Notes: generated by a model not told the origin, from the letters alone. Numbered from the stretch's first letter, positions 1 through 8,295 are shown. The stretch: DNA of 64,000 nt from Nocardia anaemiae NBRC 100462 (GCF_001612725.1 NZ_BDAZ01000010.1:36580-100579), one strand, 5' to 3'. Numbers and translations are program-made.

Positions 1-968
1 TGCTCGTCCGGGGTGAAGATCACCTCGAATTCCCGTGCGCCGGAGAGGAATTTCTCGAAGTCGAGGGCCAGCAGCGCACCGGCGGGGTAGGTCTTGTCGC
101 CGATCTCCCACGGCGACTTCAGTCGCACCAGGAACCAATCCTTGTACCAGGATTCGCTGGCGTCGGTCGGTACATCGAGATGCCGCAGGCTGCCGTCGTC
201 TTCGAGCAGGTACACCTCTTCGTTGAAGAAGTCGGTGGCGCGACCGACGAAATGCCGTTCGTAGCCGGGCGTCCGGTCGTACCCGGCCGAGACCGCGACA
301 TCGCCTGCATCGCCCTCGAATACCGTTTCCGCCTCGGTGAGCGGGGTGCCGCGCCGCCAGCGCTTGGCGATTCGCGGATAGCCGGAATCGGTGAGCGAAC
401 CGGGACCGAAATCGGTGCCGACATACACCGAGTCGATATCGATCCAGCGGATCTCGGATTTCGCCTCGGGCAGGAAGTAACCGCCGTCCGCGGGATCGAT
501 GAATTCCCTTGTCTCGATGTCGAATTCGCGCACGACCTTGGCATCCGCACCGCCGCGGGACAGGCTGATGAGCGCGCGCGACTGTTCCGGGCGCAGCACG
601 GCGGCACCGCCCCACACCCAGTTCTCGCCCTCGGCGGTGCCGAGTGCGTCCAGGTCGATCAGCACATCCCAGTCCGGGGACTCCTTGGCGTATTCGGCGA
701 AGGTGGTGCGCCGCCACAGCCCGCGCGGATGTTCGGCATCGCGCCAGAAGTTGTAGAGCCAGCTGCCGCGCCGCGCCGGGTAAGCGATCTTGGTATCGGT
801 GTCGAGCATGTCGAGGATGCGGCGCTCGAGTTCGGTGAACCGATCGGAGCTGGCGAAACGCTCGACGACCACGTCGTTGTGCGCGCGGGCGAAGTCGAGG
901 GCCCGCTCATCGGTTACTTCTTCGAGCCACAGGTAGGGATCGGTCACAGTTTGCTCAACGCCCGTCAT
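1..968 (-). CDS. Prolyl oligopeptidase family serine peptidase (S9A), N-terminal part
   Basis: The gene runs off the left edge, so only about 322 N-terminal residues are visible; I read them from the reverse strand. They contain DPYLWLEEV near the start, the usual opening of S9A prolyl oligopeptidases, followed by short Trp/Asp-rich repeats (WDVLIDLD, WVWGGAAVL, IRWIDIDSVYVGTDFG) typical of the seven-bladed propeller that gates the active site. The α/β-hydrolase domain with Ser-Asp-His lies outside the window. Family members cleave short peptides after proline, usually in the cytosol. The start could be ATG 968 or the in-frame ATG 992; neither has a good ribosome site. It is divergent from the next gene, also peptidase-related. 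Confidence 0.85.
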   Translation of the reverse strand, partial: MTGVEQTVTDPYLWLEEVTDERALDFARAHNDVVVERFASSDRFTELERRILDMLDTDTKIAYPARRGSWLYNFWRDAEHPRGLWRRTTFAEYAKESPDWDVLIDLDALGTAEGENWVWGGAAVLRPEQSRALISLSRGGADAKVVREFDIETREFIDPADGGYFLPEAKSEIRWIDIDSVYVGTDFGPGSLTDSGYPRIAKRWRRGTPLTEAETVFEGDAGDVAVSAGYDRTPGYERHFVGRATDFFNEEVYLLEDDGSLRHLDVPTDASESWYKDWFLVRLKSPWEIGDKTYPAGALLALDFEKFLSGAREFEVIFTPDE

Positions 969-1128
969 GTCCACATTGTTGCCGAGAGGCATTAAAGGTG
1001 AGATATCACTCGGTGAATCGGGCAATTCGGGCGTCTTGTTACCGGTTGCTCGACATCGAATCAAGGGGTGACATACGTACCGGTCGGATCAGTAGGATCG
1101 CTGCTCCGATACCGAACCGAGGCGGAAG

Positions 1129-2112
1129 GTGGCCGGTTTGCCACAGTTTCTCTGGGAGCAGCACTGCTGCCTGCCATTACTGCATTCCGCGCGGATCGCG
1201 GATCTGGCCCGCTATCCGCTCGGCTCGTATTTATCGGTGAACGTCGGGTATTCGCGCCAGTCGACCGAGGATTCGCTGGCGCTGCTGCACAAGTTCCGCC
1301 GGGATGCGCTGGGGGACGGTCGGTTCCGGCTGGTCGAGCGGTTCGCCGATATCGGTGCCGCCGATACCATTTCGCTGGCCTTCGACCTGGAGGATTCCGG
1401 GCCGCTCGGCGGCGATCCGGATAACCTCGAGCTGTTCTACGAACTGGGCGTTCGCTCGATGCTGCCGACCTACAACCATGCCAATGCGGCCGGTTGCGGT
1501 TGTCTGGATACCGACGACACCGGACTCACCGCCTACGGCCGAGATCTGGTGCGCAAACAGAACGAGGTCGGCATATTCGTAGACGGTTCGCACTGCTCCC
1601 GCCGGACCGGACTGGACCTCGCCGAATGCACCGAGGTCCCGATGATCTACAGCCATTCCAATTTCGCGGCACTGTGGGCGCATCCGCGCAATATCACCGA
1701 TGAACAGGCGCGGACCTGCGCCCGCACCGGCGGCGTAATCGGCATCAATGGCGTGGGAATCTTCCTGGGGCAGAACGCGATCGATGGCCGGGCCGAGCGG
1801 GTCGCGGCAATGGCCGCGCATATCGAATACGGCGCGGAACTCGTCGGCATCGAACATATCGGCATCGGATCCGACTACTCCTTCGATGCCGAGGATTTCA
1901 ATGACATGCTCGCCCAGGACCCCGGGGCGTTTTCCGACGCGTATACGAAGTGGGGGCCGCTGCAATGGGTGCCGCCGGAGGATCTGCTCGGACTTGACGA
2001 GCTGCCCGGGTTGGCTGCCGAGCTCGCCGATCGTGGTTTCAGTGCCGCGGACCGGGCGGCGGTATTCGGTGGCAACTTCGCCCGGGTCGCACAGCAGGTC
2101 TGGCGCGACTGA
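1129..2112 (+). CDS. Peptidase M19 (membrane dipeptidase) family protein, divergent metal site
   Basis: A renal-dipeptidase (M19) family protein of 327 residues. Visible family motifs are FDLEDSGPL (metal-bridging Glu), FVDGSHC and MIYSHSN (two metal His) and GIGSDYSF (Asp). The opening differs: M19 enzymes normally start with an HxD metal pair, but here the equivalent stretch reads WEQHCCLPL, so the Asp is absent. I recall a WEQH-type subfamily in actinobacteria, so this is probably a real subfamily and not damage. The reaction would be dipeptide hydrolysis, but the altered site makes activity uncertain. Start choice is open: GTG 1129, or TTG 1138 behind GAAGGTGG. Confidence 0.75.
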   Translation: MAGLPQFLWEQHCCLPLLHSARIADLARYPLGSYLSVNVGYSRQSTEDSLALLHKFRRDALGDGRFRLVERFADIGAADTISLAFDLEDSGPLGGDPDNLELFYELGVRSMLPTYNHANAAGCGCLDTDDTGLTAYGRDLVRKQNEVGIFVDGSHCSRRTGLDLAECTEVPMIYSHSNFAALWAHPRNITDEQARTCARTGGVIGINGVGIFLGQNAIDGRAERVAAMAAHIEYGAELVGIEHIGIGSDYSFDAEDFNDMLAQDPGAFSDAYTKWGPLQWVPPEDLLGLDELPGLAAELADRGFSAADRAAVFGGNFARVAQQVWRD

Positions 2113-2441
2113 CGCGGTGCCTCAGCTGGACAGCGTCAGGTACACGATGCGGCCAACCCGACTGCGGTCGCCATCGTGTAAATAATGTTCACCGGATCGA
2201 CGATCGCGCCTGGTGTGCGCGCCGATCGGCCGCCTCCTGCTCGAGAGCTGACCGCTATCAGTGCTGCTGATGGTGCGAGGGATTTAGTTCACCGCTGCGG
2301 TCTGTTGCGGCCACCAGCCAAGGTGTCGTGGCCGTGCGCAGCGACTCGGTCGCAAGAAAGTCGCCGTGCCGTGTGGTGCGCGTCTCATAGTTGCAGGGGG
2401 ACGGTGGGTGAAGTTTGCCCGACAGAGTTAGGCTCGACGGC
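2113..2441. other. Intergenic region before lpd
   Basis: About 330 bases between the M19 gene and lpd. I see no supportable gene. The only clear element is the TAGGCT box just before the lpd start. Confidence 0.5.
2429..2434 (+). promoter_or_regulatory. Leaderless-type -10 box of lpd
   Basis: TAGGCT ends 7 nt before GTG 2442, so transcription would start at or next to the start codon. There is no Shine-Dalgarno sequence. The -35 region is not obvious. Confidence 0.55.
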
Positions 2442-3842
2442 GTGACTTCCCATTACGACGTTGTCGTTCTCGGTGCCGGTCCTGGCGGTTATGTCGCCGC
2501 CATCCGCGCGGCACAACTTGGCCTCCGTACCGCGATCGTCGAGCAGAAGTATTGGGGTGGTGTCTGCCTCAACGTGGGCTGCATCCCATCCAAGGCGCTG
2601 CTGCGCAACGCGGAACTCGCGCATATCTTCACCAAGGAAGCCAAGACCTTCGGCATCTCCGGCGATGTGAGCTTCGACTTCGGCGTCGCGTTCGACCGCA
2701 GCCGCAAGGTCGCCGACGGCCGGGTCAAGGGCGTCCACTTCCTGATGAAGAAGAACAAGATCGACGAGTTCGACGGTAAGGGCACCTTCACCGACGCGAA
2801 CACCCTCTCGGTCGCCCTGTCCAGCGGCGGCACCGAGACGATCACCTTCAGCAATGTCATCATCGCCGCGGGCACCGTCACCAAGCTGCTTCCGGGTACC
2901 TCGCTCAGCGCGAATGTGGTGACCTACGAGGAGCAGATCCTCACCCGCGAGCTGCCCGGCTCGATCCTCATCGTCGGCGCCGGTGCGATCGGCATGGAGT
3001 TCGGCTACGTCCTGAAGAACTACGGCGTCGACGTGCGCATCGTGGAGTTCCTGGACCGTGCGCTGCCGAACGAGGACGCCGACGTCTCCAAGGAGATCAC
3101 CAAGCAGTACAAGAAGCTCGGCATCACCATCACCACCGGTGCGGCCGTGCAGTCGATCGACGACGACGGGTCCAAGGTCACCGTGTCGATCAAGGACAAC
3201 AAGACCGGCAACCTGGAGACGGTCACCGTCGACAAGGTGCTGCAGGCCGTCGGGTTCGCGCCACGGGTCGAGGGCTACGGCCTGGAGAACACCGGTGTCG
3301 CGCTCGAGCGCGGCGCCATCGCCATCGACGACAACATGCGCACCAATGTGCCGCACATCTACGCCATCGGTGACGTGACCGGGAAACTGCAGCTCGCGCA
3401 TGTTGCGGAGGCCCAGGGCGTCGTCGCTTCGGAGACCATCGCCGGTGCGCCGACGGTCACCCTCGGCGATTACCGGATGATGCCGCGCGCCACCTTCTGC
3501 CAGCCGCAGGTCGCCAGCTTCGGTCTCACCGAGCAGCAGGCCCGCGACGAGGGCTACGACGTGAAGGTCGCCACCTTCCCGTTCACCGCCAACGGCAAGG
3601 CGCACGGGCTCGGCGATCCGACCGGTTTCGTGAAGCTGGTCGCCGACGCCAAGTACGGCGAACTGCTCGGCGGCCACCTCATCGGTCCGGACGTCTCCGA
3701 GTTGCTGCCGGAGCTGACCCTGGCCCAGAAGTGGGACCTGACCGTCAATGAGCTGACCCGCAACGTCCACACCCACCCGACGTTGAGCGAAGCACTGCAG
3801 GAAGCGTTCCACGGCCTCGCCGGGCACATGATCAACTTCTGA
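2442..3842 (+). CDS. lpd: Dihydrolipoyl dehydrogenase
   Basis: Dihydrolipoamide dehydrogenase (E3), the FAD enzyme that reoxidises lipoyl groups of pyruvate and 2-oxoglutarate dehydrogenase complexes and, in mycobacteria, of the peroxynitrite reductase system. The protein has 466 residues: FAD-binding GAGPGGY near residue 11, the redox pair C42/C47 in VCLNVGC, an NAD-binding [11 protein letters not shown], and the C-terminal HTHPTLSE base (about H445/E450). It is near-identical in layout to M. tuberculosis LpdC (464 aa). I chose GTG 2442 over the upstream TTG because the protein then begins [11 protein letters not shown], as in homologues, and the promoter box fits it. A terminator follows. 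Confidence 0.97.
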   Translation: MTSHYDVVVLGAGPGGYVAAIRAAQLGLRTAIVEQKYWGGVCLNVGCIPSKALLRNAELAHIFTKEAKTFGISGDVSFDFGVAFDRSRKVADGRVKGVHFLMKKNKIDEFDGKGTFTDANTLSVALSSGGTETITFSNVIIAAGTVTKLLPGTSLSANVVTYEEQILTRELPGSILIVGAGAIGMEFGYVLKNYGVDVRIVEFLDRALPNEDADVSKEITKQYKKLGITITTGAAVQSIDDDGSKVTVSIKDNKTGNLETVTVDKVLQAVGFAPRVEGYGLENTGVALERGAIAIDDNMRTNVPHIYAIGDVTGKLQLAHVAEAQGVVASETIAGAPTVTLGDYRMMPRATFCQPQVASFGLTEQQARDEGYDVKVATFPFTANGKAHGLGDPTGFVKLVADAKYGELLGGHLIGPDVSELLPELTLAQKWDLTVNELTRNVHTHPTLSEALQEAFHGLAGHMINF

Positions 3843-3854
3843 TTCGTGTCGAAG

Positions 3855-3898
3855 ACGGTGGTGTTCGGGCCGAAAGGTCCGGGCGCCACCGTTTTCTT
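3855..3898 (+). terminator. Intrinsic terminator downstream of lpd
   Basis: A 7-bp outer stem (ACGGTGG / CCACCGT) encloses an inner GGGCC-GAAA-GGTCC hairpin and is followed directly by TTTCTT. This is the most canonical terminator in the window. It separates lpd from the deacetylase gene. Confidence 0.8.
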
Positions 3899-3907
3899 GG
3901 GAGCCGA

Positions 3908-4612
3908 ATGATGCGACGCAAATGGTTGATCGGTGCCGCGCTGGTACTCGTGGTGGTGTTGGCGCTGGCGGTCGGCGGCTACTACCTGATGAACTCGCGC
4001 ACCTTCCAACTGGCGGGGCGGTTGGTGAACCGGGTCGATACGACCGACAAGGTGGTCGCATTGACGCTGGACGACGGGCCGACCGACAAAGCACCCGAGG
4101 TGCTGAAAGTCCTTGCCGAAGCCAGGATTCCGGCCACCTTCTATCTCATGGGTCGGGATCTGGCCGCGCATCCCGAATACGGCAGGGCGATCGCGCAAGC
4201 CGGTCACGAAATCGGCAATCACACCTACAACCATCGCCGCATGGTGCTGGTCTCCGGCGATACCGTGCGCGACGAGATCGAACGAACCGACGCGGAAATC
4301 GCGAAAACCGGTTACCAGGGTCCGGTCACCTTCCGGCCGCCCTACGGCAAGAAGCTCTGGGCGCTGCCGAAGTATCTCTCCGACCACGACCGCACGACGG
4401 TCACCTGGGATGTGGAACCCGATTCGGGCAAGCAGGCGAGCACCGACGCCATCGTCGCCGAAACCGTGGCCGAGGTGCGGCCGGGCTCCATCGTCCTACT
4501 GCACGTCATGGGTCAGTGGAACGAATCCCTCGCTGCCATTCCACGCATCGTCAACGAACTCCGTTCCGCCGGTTACCAATTCGTCACGGTATCGGAGCTG
4601 TTGAAGCACTAG
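3908..4612 (+). CDS. Membrane-anchored polysaccharide deacetylase (NodB domain)
   Basis: A 234-residue protein with one N-terminal membrane segment (residues about 7-27, very Val/Leu-rich) followed by a NodB/CE4 domain. Motifs seen: TLDDGPT (catalytic Asp and metal Asp), HEIGNHTYNH (metal His pair), FRPPYGKK and, near the end, VLLHVMG. CE4 enzymes remove acetyl groups from peptidoglycan or other N-acetylated glycans outside the membrane. The start is ATG 3908. The stop overlaps the stop of the convergent flavin/F420-type gene by 4 bp. The substrate cannot be told from sequence. Confidence 0.88.
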   Translation: MMRRKWLIGAALVLVVVLALAVGGYYLMNSRTFQLAGRLVNRVDTTDKVVALTLDDGPTDKAPEVLKVLAEARIPATFYLMGRDLAAHPEYGRAIAQAGHEIGNHTYNHRRMVLVSGDTVRDEIERTDAEIAKTGYQGPVTFRPPYGKKLWALPKYLSDHDRTTVTWDVEPDSGKQASTDAIVAETVAEVRPGSIVLLHVMGQWNESLAAIPRIVNELRSAGYQFVTVSELLKH

Positions 4613-5025
4613 AGCATGCCGTAGGCGTGGGTGGGTGTCAGGCGCACGAGGGCACGACGGTCGGTGACCATGGCCTTGCGGTACTCGTCCCAGTCGGGGT
4701 GCTCGCCTGAGCCCGCGCGGTAGTAGGCGACCAGTTCGTCGACGGTCTGATCGTGCGGGTCGGCGGCCACCGGCGTGAGGTCGACGGTGCCCTCGATGAC
4801 GGCATAGGCGAAGAAGTCGTCGCGGGTGACGTGGATCGCGGCCCACGGATCACGCACCAGATTGTGGTATTTGGCCCGATCGGCGGTGATCGAGATCCGA
4901 ATGATCCCGTCGTCACCGACCACATGCAACACATTGGACAGCTGTGGCCGCCCATTGCGCCGAATCGTAGTAAGCACGGACCGCTTGGTAGTCCGCGCAA
5001 AATCGACAGCCGACGAAATTTCCAT
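4609..5025 (-). CDS. PPOX-class flavin/F420-dependent oxidoreductase-like protein
   Basis: A 138-residue split-β-barrel protein of the pyridoxamine-phosphate-oxidase-like class common in actinobacteria. It shows the usual order: an N-terminal helix, SVLTTIRRNGRPQLSNVLHVV (strands β1-β2, ligand-facing), the DRAKYHNLVRDP segment and a C-terminal RALVRLTPTHAYG. Many close relatives bind F420 and are described as TIGR03618-type, but the cofactor cannot be proved here. It starts 2 bp after the stop of the HxlR gene on the same strand, so the two are probably co-transcribed; this links it to a quinone/redox stress response. Confidence 0.8.
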   Translation of the reverse strand: MEISSAVDFARTTKRSVLTTIRRNGRPQLSNVLHVVGDDGIIRISITADRAKYHNLVRDPWAAIHVTRDDFFAYAVIEGTVDLTPVAADPHDQTVDELVAYYRAGSGEHPDWDEYRKAMVTDRRALVRLTPTHAYGML

Positions 5026-5026
5026 G

Positions 5027-5425
5027 TCAGTCCCGGTGGTAGGCGGCTTGAGCCTCGTGGACTCGGGGCATGTTGGTTTCGATGATCTGGATCAGGTCTT
5101 CGAGGCGTTCGGCGACTTGGGCGCCGAGGTCGGTGAGGGTGTATTCGACTCGCGGGGGGATGGTTTCCTGCACCTCGCGGTGGACCATGCCGTCGCGCTC
5201 TAGGGCCTGCAGGGTCTGCGAGAGCATGCGCTCGCTGACGCCGTCGACGCGGCGGCGCAGCGCGCTGAACCGGTACGGCCCTTCGCGCAGCGCGACCAGG
5301 GCCAGGGTGCCCCAGCGGCTGATCACATTCTGCAGCACCGGCCGGGAGGTGCAGTTTCGGGCGAATACGTCGGCTTCCAGCGTCGGATCGTCGGTATCCA
5401 CCAACGGGTTGCGCTGAGTGGTCAT
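5027..5425 (-). CDS. HxlR-family redox-sensing regulator, QorR-like
   Basis: A winged-helix DUF24/HxlR repressor of 132 residues. Residues with RWGTLALVALREGPYRFSAL form the DNA-binding region, and there is a lone Cys near the N-terminus (FARNCTSRPVL), the position of the redox-sensing Cys in QorR/YodB-type proteins. It is divergent from a type 2 quinone reductase, the same arrangement as qorR-qor2 in Corynebacterium glutamicum and ytfH-ytfG in E. coli, so I infer that it represses both genes until oxidised by quinone or diamide-like stress. I chose ATG 5425 because a TACTAT box lies exactly 7 nt upstream; a longer in-frame reading to 5470 would cross that promoter. Confidence 0.85.
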   Translation of the reverse strand: MTTQRNPLVDTDDPTLEADVFARNCTSRPVLQNVISRWGTLALVALREGPYRFSALRRRVDGVSERMLSQTLQALERDGMVHREVQETIPPRVEYTLTDLGAQVAERLEDLIQIIETNMPRVHEAQAAYHRD

Positions 5426-5432
5426 GGAATCG

Positions 5433-5438
5433 ATAGTA
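5433..5438 (-). promoter_or_regulatory. Leaderless-type -10 box of the HxlR gene
   Basis: On the minus strand TACTAT ends 7 nt before ATG 5425, with no ribosome site in between. Confidence 0.5.
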
Positions 5439-5476
5439 CCCAACTTGACCAAAGTGGCTACGGAATGCATAGTGCT

Positions 5477-5494
5477 TACTAATAGTTAGTACTA
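5477..5494. promoter_or_regulatory. Candidate HxlR/QorR operator
   Basis: TACTAA-TAG-TTAGTA is a perfect 6-bp inverted repeat (5477-5491), overlapped by a second palindrome TAGTACTA (5487-5494). It lies between the divergent HxlR and quinone-reductase genes in otherwise GC-rich DNA. Its AT-rich palindromic form fits known HxlR-family operators. Confidence 0.65.
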
Positions 5495-5524
5495 GATGAA
5501 ACGTACAGACCATGGAGGTAAGTC

Positions 5525-6376
5525 ATGACCGTCGCCGTTACCGGAGCAGGTGGACAGCTGGGCCGTCTCGTCGTCGAGGCGCTGTTGCGCGAGGGGGCCA
5601 CGCCGGTGGTCGCGATCGTGCGTGATCCGCAGAAGGTCGCCGATCTGGCCGAGCGGGGCGTCGAGGTTCGGCAGGCCTCCTACGACGACGCGGAAGCGCT
5701 CGACCGCGCCCTGGCCGGTGTCGACCGGGTGCTGCTGGTCTCGGGTAACGAATTCGGTGCGCGAGTCGCCCAGCACACCAACGTAATTCGGGCCGCCGAG
5801 CGCACGGGCGTGCAACTGCTCGCCTACACCAGCATCCCGCGCGCCACCGAGAATCCGCTCATCCTGGCCCAGGAGCACCGGGGCACCGAGCAGGTGCTGG
5901 CGGAATCGACCGTCCCGCACACACTCCTGCGCAACGGCTGGTACTGGGAGAACTACTTCGGCGCGCTCGGGCACACCGTCGAGTCCGGCGTGCTGCACGG
6001 TGCCGCGGGTACCGGGCGAGTCGCCGGTGCCGCGCGCGCCGATTACGCGGAGGCAGCCGCCAAGGTGCTGACCACCGATGGCCACGCGGGACAGATCTAC
6101 GAACTCGGCGGCGATGAGCGCCTCACCTATGCCGAACTTGCCGAGGTGATTTCGCAGGCATCCGGCAAGCCGGTGCGCTACGAGAACCTGTCCAAGGAGG
6201 ACTACACCGCGGCGCTCGAGCGGGCCGGTCTGCCCGGCGACTATGCCGCGGTGCTCGCCGATGCGGACGCCGGTGTCGGCGACGGCATCCTCGATGTGGA
6301 CTCCGGCGACCTCCAGAAACTGCTCGGCCGTCCCTCGACTCCCGCCGTCGAGGTCTTCCGCACCGCCCTCGCCTGA
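5525..6376 (+). CDS. NAD(P)H:quinone oxidoreductase type 2 (NmrA/SDR fold)
   Basis: An atypical short-chain reductase of 283 residues, of the QorB/YtfG group. The N-terminus TVAVTGAGGQLGRLV is the NAD(P)-binding Rossmann motif, and the middle contains LLAYTSIPRA and LLRNGWYWENYF, characteristic of this group. It would reduce quinones in the cytosol using NADPH and so limit redox cycling. The start ATG 5525 has a good GGAGGT site. The divergent QorR-like regulator and the palindrome between them point to quinone-responsive control. Confidence 0.85.
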   Translation: MTVAVTGAGGQLGRLVVEALLREGATPVVAIVRDPQKVADLAERGVEVRQASYDDAEALDRALAGVDRVLLVSGNEFGARVAQHTNVIRAAERTGVQLLAYTSIPRATENPLILAQEHRGTEQVLAESTVPHTLLRNGWYWENYFGALGHTVESGVLHGAAGTGRVAGAARADYAEAAAKVLTTDGHAGQIYELGGDERLTYAELAEVISQASGKPVRYENLSKEDYTAALERAGLPGDYAAVLADADAGVGDGILDVDSGDLQKLLGRPSTPAVEVFRTALA

Positions 6377-6495
6377 CGCATCCCGCGTGGCCGCACTATC
6401 CGCGGAATGAATCGGTAGCTGAGCCGCCGAGTCGCGCAGTGATGCATCGACCACCGGTGGCGTGGTGGCACCGTTGCACACCGCCACACGTGACC

Positions 6496-6540
6496 GGCTT
6501 GCACGCCACAGCCGCAAGGCATTGATGCCGCTTGCAAGCC
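6496..6540. repeat. Nested inverted repeat
   Basis: GGCTTGCA (6496-6503) pairs with TGCAAGCC (6533-6540). Inside, GGCAT pairs with ATGCC around 6518-6528. Function unknown. Confidence 0.55.
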
Positions 6541-6571
6541 TGTTGCGCATCAAGGGAATTGGTCAGGACGC

Positions 6572-6612
6572 CGAGGTGGCACGCCTTGCTCACCGCACAG
6601 CGTGCCACCTCG
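6572..6612. repeat. 13-bp perfect inverted repeat
   Basis: CGAGGTGGCACGC (6572-6584) and its exact reverse complement (6600-6612) are separated by 15 nt. It lies just past the end of the convergent glyoxalase gene, so it could act as a T-less terminator for both genes, or be a remnant of a repeat family. Confidence 0.65.
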
Positions 6613-6651
6613 ACACGCATGAGACCCAGTGCGCCAAGTGCGGGAACCGCA

Positions 6652-7029
6652 TCAGACCCACTGCACCAATTGCAGGATGATGCCGTTCGGGTCGGTCGTC
6701 TGGAAGTAGCGCTCGCCCCAGGGCTCGGTCTCGATCGGCGTCACGATCGGGACGCCCTCGCGCTGGAGCCGTTCGTATTCGGCATCGATATCGTCCACGA
6801 CGAACGCGACCAGTAGACCCTCGCCAGCACTCCCCGCCCGCTCCTTCGGCTTGAAGCTGTCGAGACCGGTGCGCAGGTAGCACAGGGTGAAACCGGCATC
6901 GGGGCGGGCGACCGAGACGAAACCGTCGGCCGACATCTGCTCGGTGAAGCCGAGATGGTCGATGGCGAACTTCGCCGAGGCCTGCGGATCGGCGACATTG
7001 AGCGAGATGGCGGAAGCGGTGATTTTCAA
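6652..7029 (-). CDS. Glyoxalase/bleomycin-resistance (VOC) family protein
   Basis: A 125-residue vicinal-oxygen-chelate protein. It has the paired βαβββ layout: SAISLNVADPQASAKFAIDH at the start and, in the second half, FVVDDIDAEYERLQ, GVPIVTPIETEPWGERYF and DPNGIILQLVQW at the end. The substrate cannot be inferred. I chose TTG 7029 because GAGGAGG sits 4 nt upstream and the protein then opens directly with the first β-strand; an upstream ATG at 7110 would read through the operator region. It is divergent from a TetR gene that probably controls it. Confidence 0.8.
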   Translation of the reverse strand: MKITASAISLNVADPQASAKFAIDHLGFTEQMSADGFVSVARPDAGFTLCYLRTGLDSFKPKERAGSAGEGLLVAFVVDDIDAEYERLQREGVPIVTPIETEPWGERYFQTTDPNGIILQLVQWV

Positions 7030-7055
7030 AGGTCCTCCTCGGGGTCGACCAGAAA

Positions 7056-7083
7056 TACTATACATAGTACGCTGTACCTTGTA
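7056..7083. promoter_or_regulatory. Candidate TetR operator between glyoxalase and TetR genes
   Basis: TACTAT-AC-ATAGTA is a perfect 6-bp inverted repeat (7056-7069). It runs into three GTAC copies spaced 7 nt apart (7067-7083). Position and symmetry suit repression of both divergent genes. Confidence 0.55.
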
Positions 7084-7161
7084 CAGAAATTTTCGCACGA
7101 CGTGGATCACGCCGATACGATCGGCTTTCGCGCAGGGGATCTCGCGAAACGAGGAGGCGGC

Positions 7162-7929
7162 ATGGCCGAGCAGTCACGGGACCGCAGCAGCGCGGGCGAT
7201 CCCGTGCGCACCTTGGAACTGCTGTGGCGCGTGCCCGCCGCGTCGGTGCGTGGACCGAAGCAGCGCAGCAGTGTGGACGCGGTGGTCGCGGCGGCCATAG
7301 AAATCGCGGATGCGGATGGGATCGGCGCGCTCACCATGCGGGCCGTCGCCACCAAGCTCGGGCTGACGCCGATGGCCACCTACACCTACGTGCCGGGCAA
7401 GGCGGAACTCATCGACCTCATGCTCGATGCGGTCTATCGGGAGATGTCGCGGGCCGATCTGGCGGATATGCCCTGGCGCGATCGCGTCGCGACGATCGCC
7501 GCCGAGAATCGCGCCATGCTGGTGCGCCACCCGTGGGTCGCCTACCTGCCGACCACGCGGCCGCCACTCGGCCCCGGCATCGCCGCCAAATATGAACACG
7601 AACTGCGCGCCTTCGACGGCCTCGGCCTCGACGATCTCGAAATGGACGCGGCCGTTACCTATGTCCTCGGCTTCGTCACATCGGTGGCTCGCATTGCCAT
7701 CGACACCGAGCGTGCCGCCGCCGAGAGTGCCATATCGGATCGGCAATGGTGGGAGCGCGCCGCCCCGCTACTGGCCCAATTCTTCGACGCCGAGCGCTAT
7801 CCACTCGCCGCCCGCATCGGCGCGGTCGCGGGTCAGACGCACGACTCCGCCTACAGCGCCGACCATGCCTATGAATTCGGCCTGGCGCGAGTGCTGGACG
7901 GCTTGGCCGAGCTCATCGAAAAGCGCTGA
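7162..7929 (+). CDS. TetR/AcrR-family transcriptional regulator
   Basis: A 255-residue TetR-type repressor. The helix-turn-helix is visible as ALTMRAVATKLGLTPMATYTYVPGKAELI (about residues 55-85), and the C-terminal part matches the TetR_C_11-like architecture (GLDDLEMDAAVTYVLGFVTSV). The N-terminal extension of about 35 residues before the DNA-binding domain is typical of this subgroup. ATG 7162 is preceded by GAGGAGG. It is divergent from the VOC protein, its most likely target. Confidence 0.85.
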   Translation: MAEQSRDRSSAGDPVRTLELLWRVPAASVRGPKQRSSVDAVVAAAIEIADADGIGALTMRAVATKLGLTPMATYTYVPGKAELIDLMLDAVYREMSRADLADMPWRDRVATIAAENRAMLVRHPWVAYLPTTRPPLGPGIAAKYEHELRAFDGLGLDDLEMDAAVTYVLGFVTSVARIAIDTERAAAESAISDRQWWERAAPLLAQFFDAERYPLAARIGAVAGQTHDSAYSADHAYEFGLARVLDGLAELIEKR

Positions 7930-7938
7930 GCCGCAGGG

Positions 7939-8070
7939 CTATTGATCGCTGGTCTCATTGTGCGGTTTCGGATGCCGTGCGGCGTCCGCACCGATGGGAA
8001 GCATGAAGCTGGTGATCACGATGGACAGAAGGATGAAACCCGCCACGATCAACACGAGGCTGACGGTCAT
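7939..8070 (-). CDS. Small single-pass membrane protein, 43 residues
   Basis: A short reading frame on the minus strand. It encodes Met-Thr-Val-Ser, a long hydrophobic segment (residues about 4-26: LVLIVAGFILLSIVITSFMLP) and a short polar tail rich in His, Arg and Pro ending SDQ. It has a good ribosome site (AGGAG plus AAGGGGG upstream of ATG 8070). Because of the clean membrane segment and the start context I consider it a real gene. It ends 9 bp after the TetR stop on the other strand. Function unknown. Confidence 0.55.
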   Translation of the reverse strand: MTVSLVLIVAGFILLSIVITSFMLPIGADAARHPKPHNETSDQ

Positions 8071-8295
8071 GACGGCCCCCTTTCTCCTATCGAGCCGACA
8101 GCTAATGGTCAGCTAGCTTGATGGAGGGGTTTCCGATCCTGGTGCCAGCACACTATGGCGTGCGACACATGTCGGTTATATGTCTCGAAAGCTGTGGTTG
8201 CTGCATGACGACGGGAACGAGAATCGTCACTGAGTGCGTGTTGCTTTTCAGTTTAGGGGCTTTCGGATGTGATCGCTCTGGAATTGCTAAATCGG

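Larger units (their letters stand above)
6377..6651. other. Gene-free region rich in inverted repeats
   Basis: A 275-bp gap holding at least two large inverted repeats, listed separately. No reading frame has convincing composition. There is no tRNA-like cloverleaf and no T-run after either hairpin. Confidence 0.5.

Noticed and set aside
2385..4094. Very long open frame (569 codons) on the minus strand opposite lpd
   Set aside because: It mirrors lpd, an unmistakable gene, and its composition is that of an antisense shadow in GC-rich DNA.
6462..6816. Small frames across the repeat-rich region at 6400-6650
   Set aside because: They run through perfect inverted repeats and into the glyoxalase gene, with no initiation signal.
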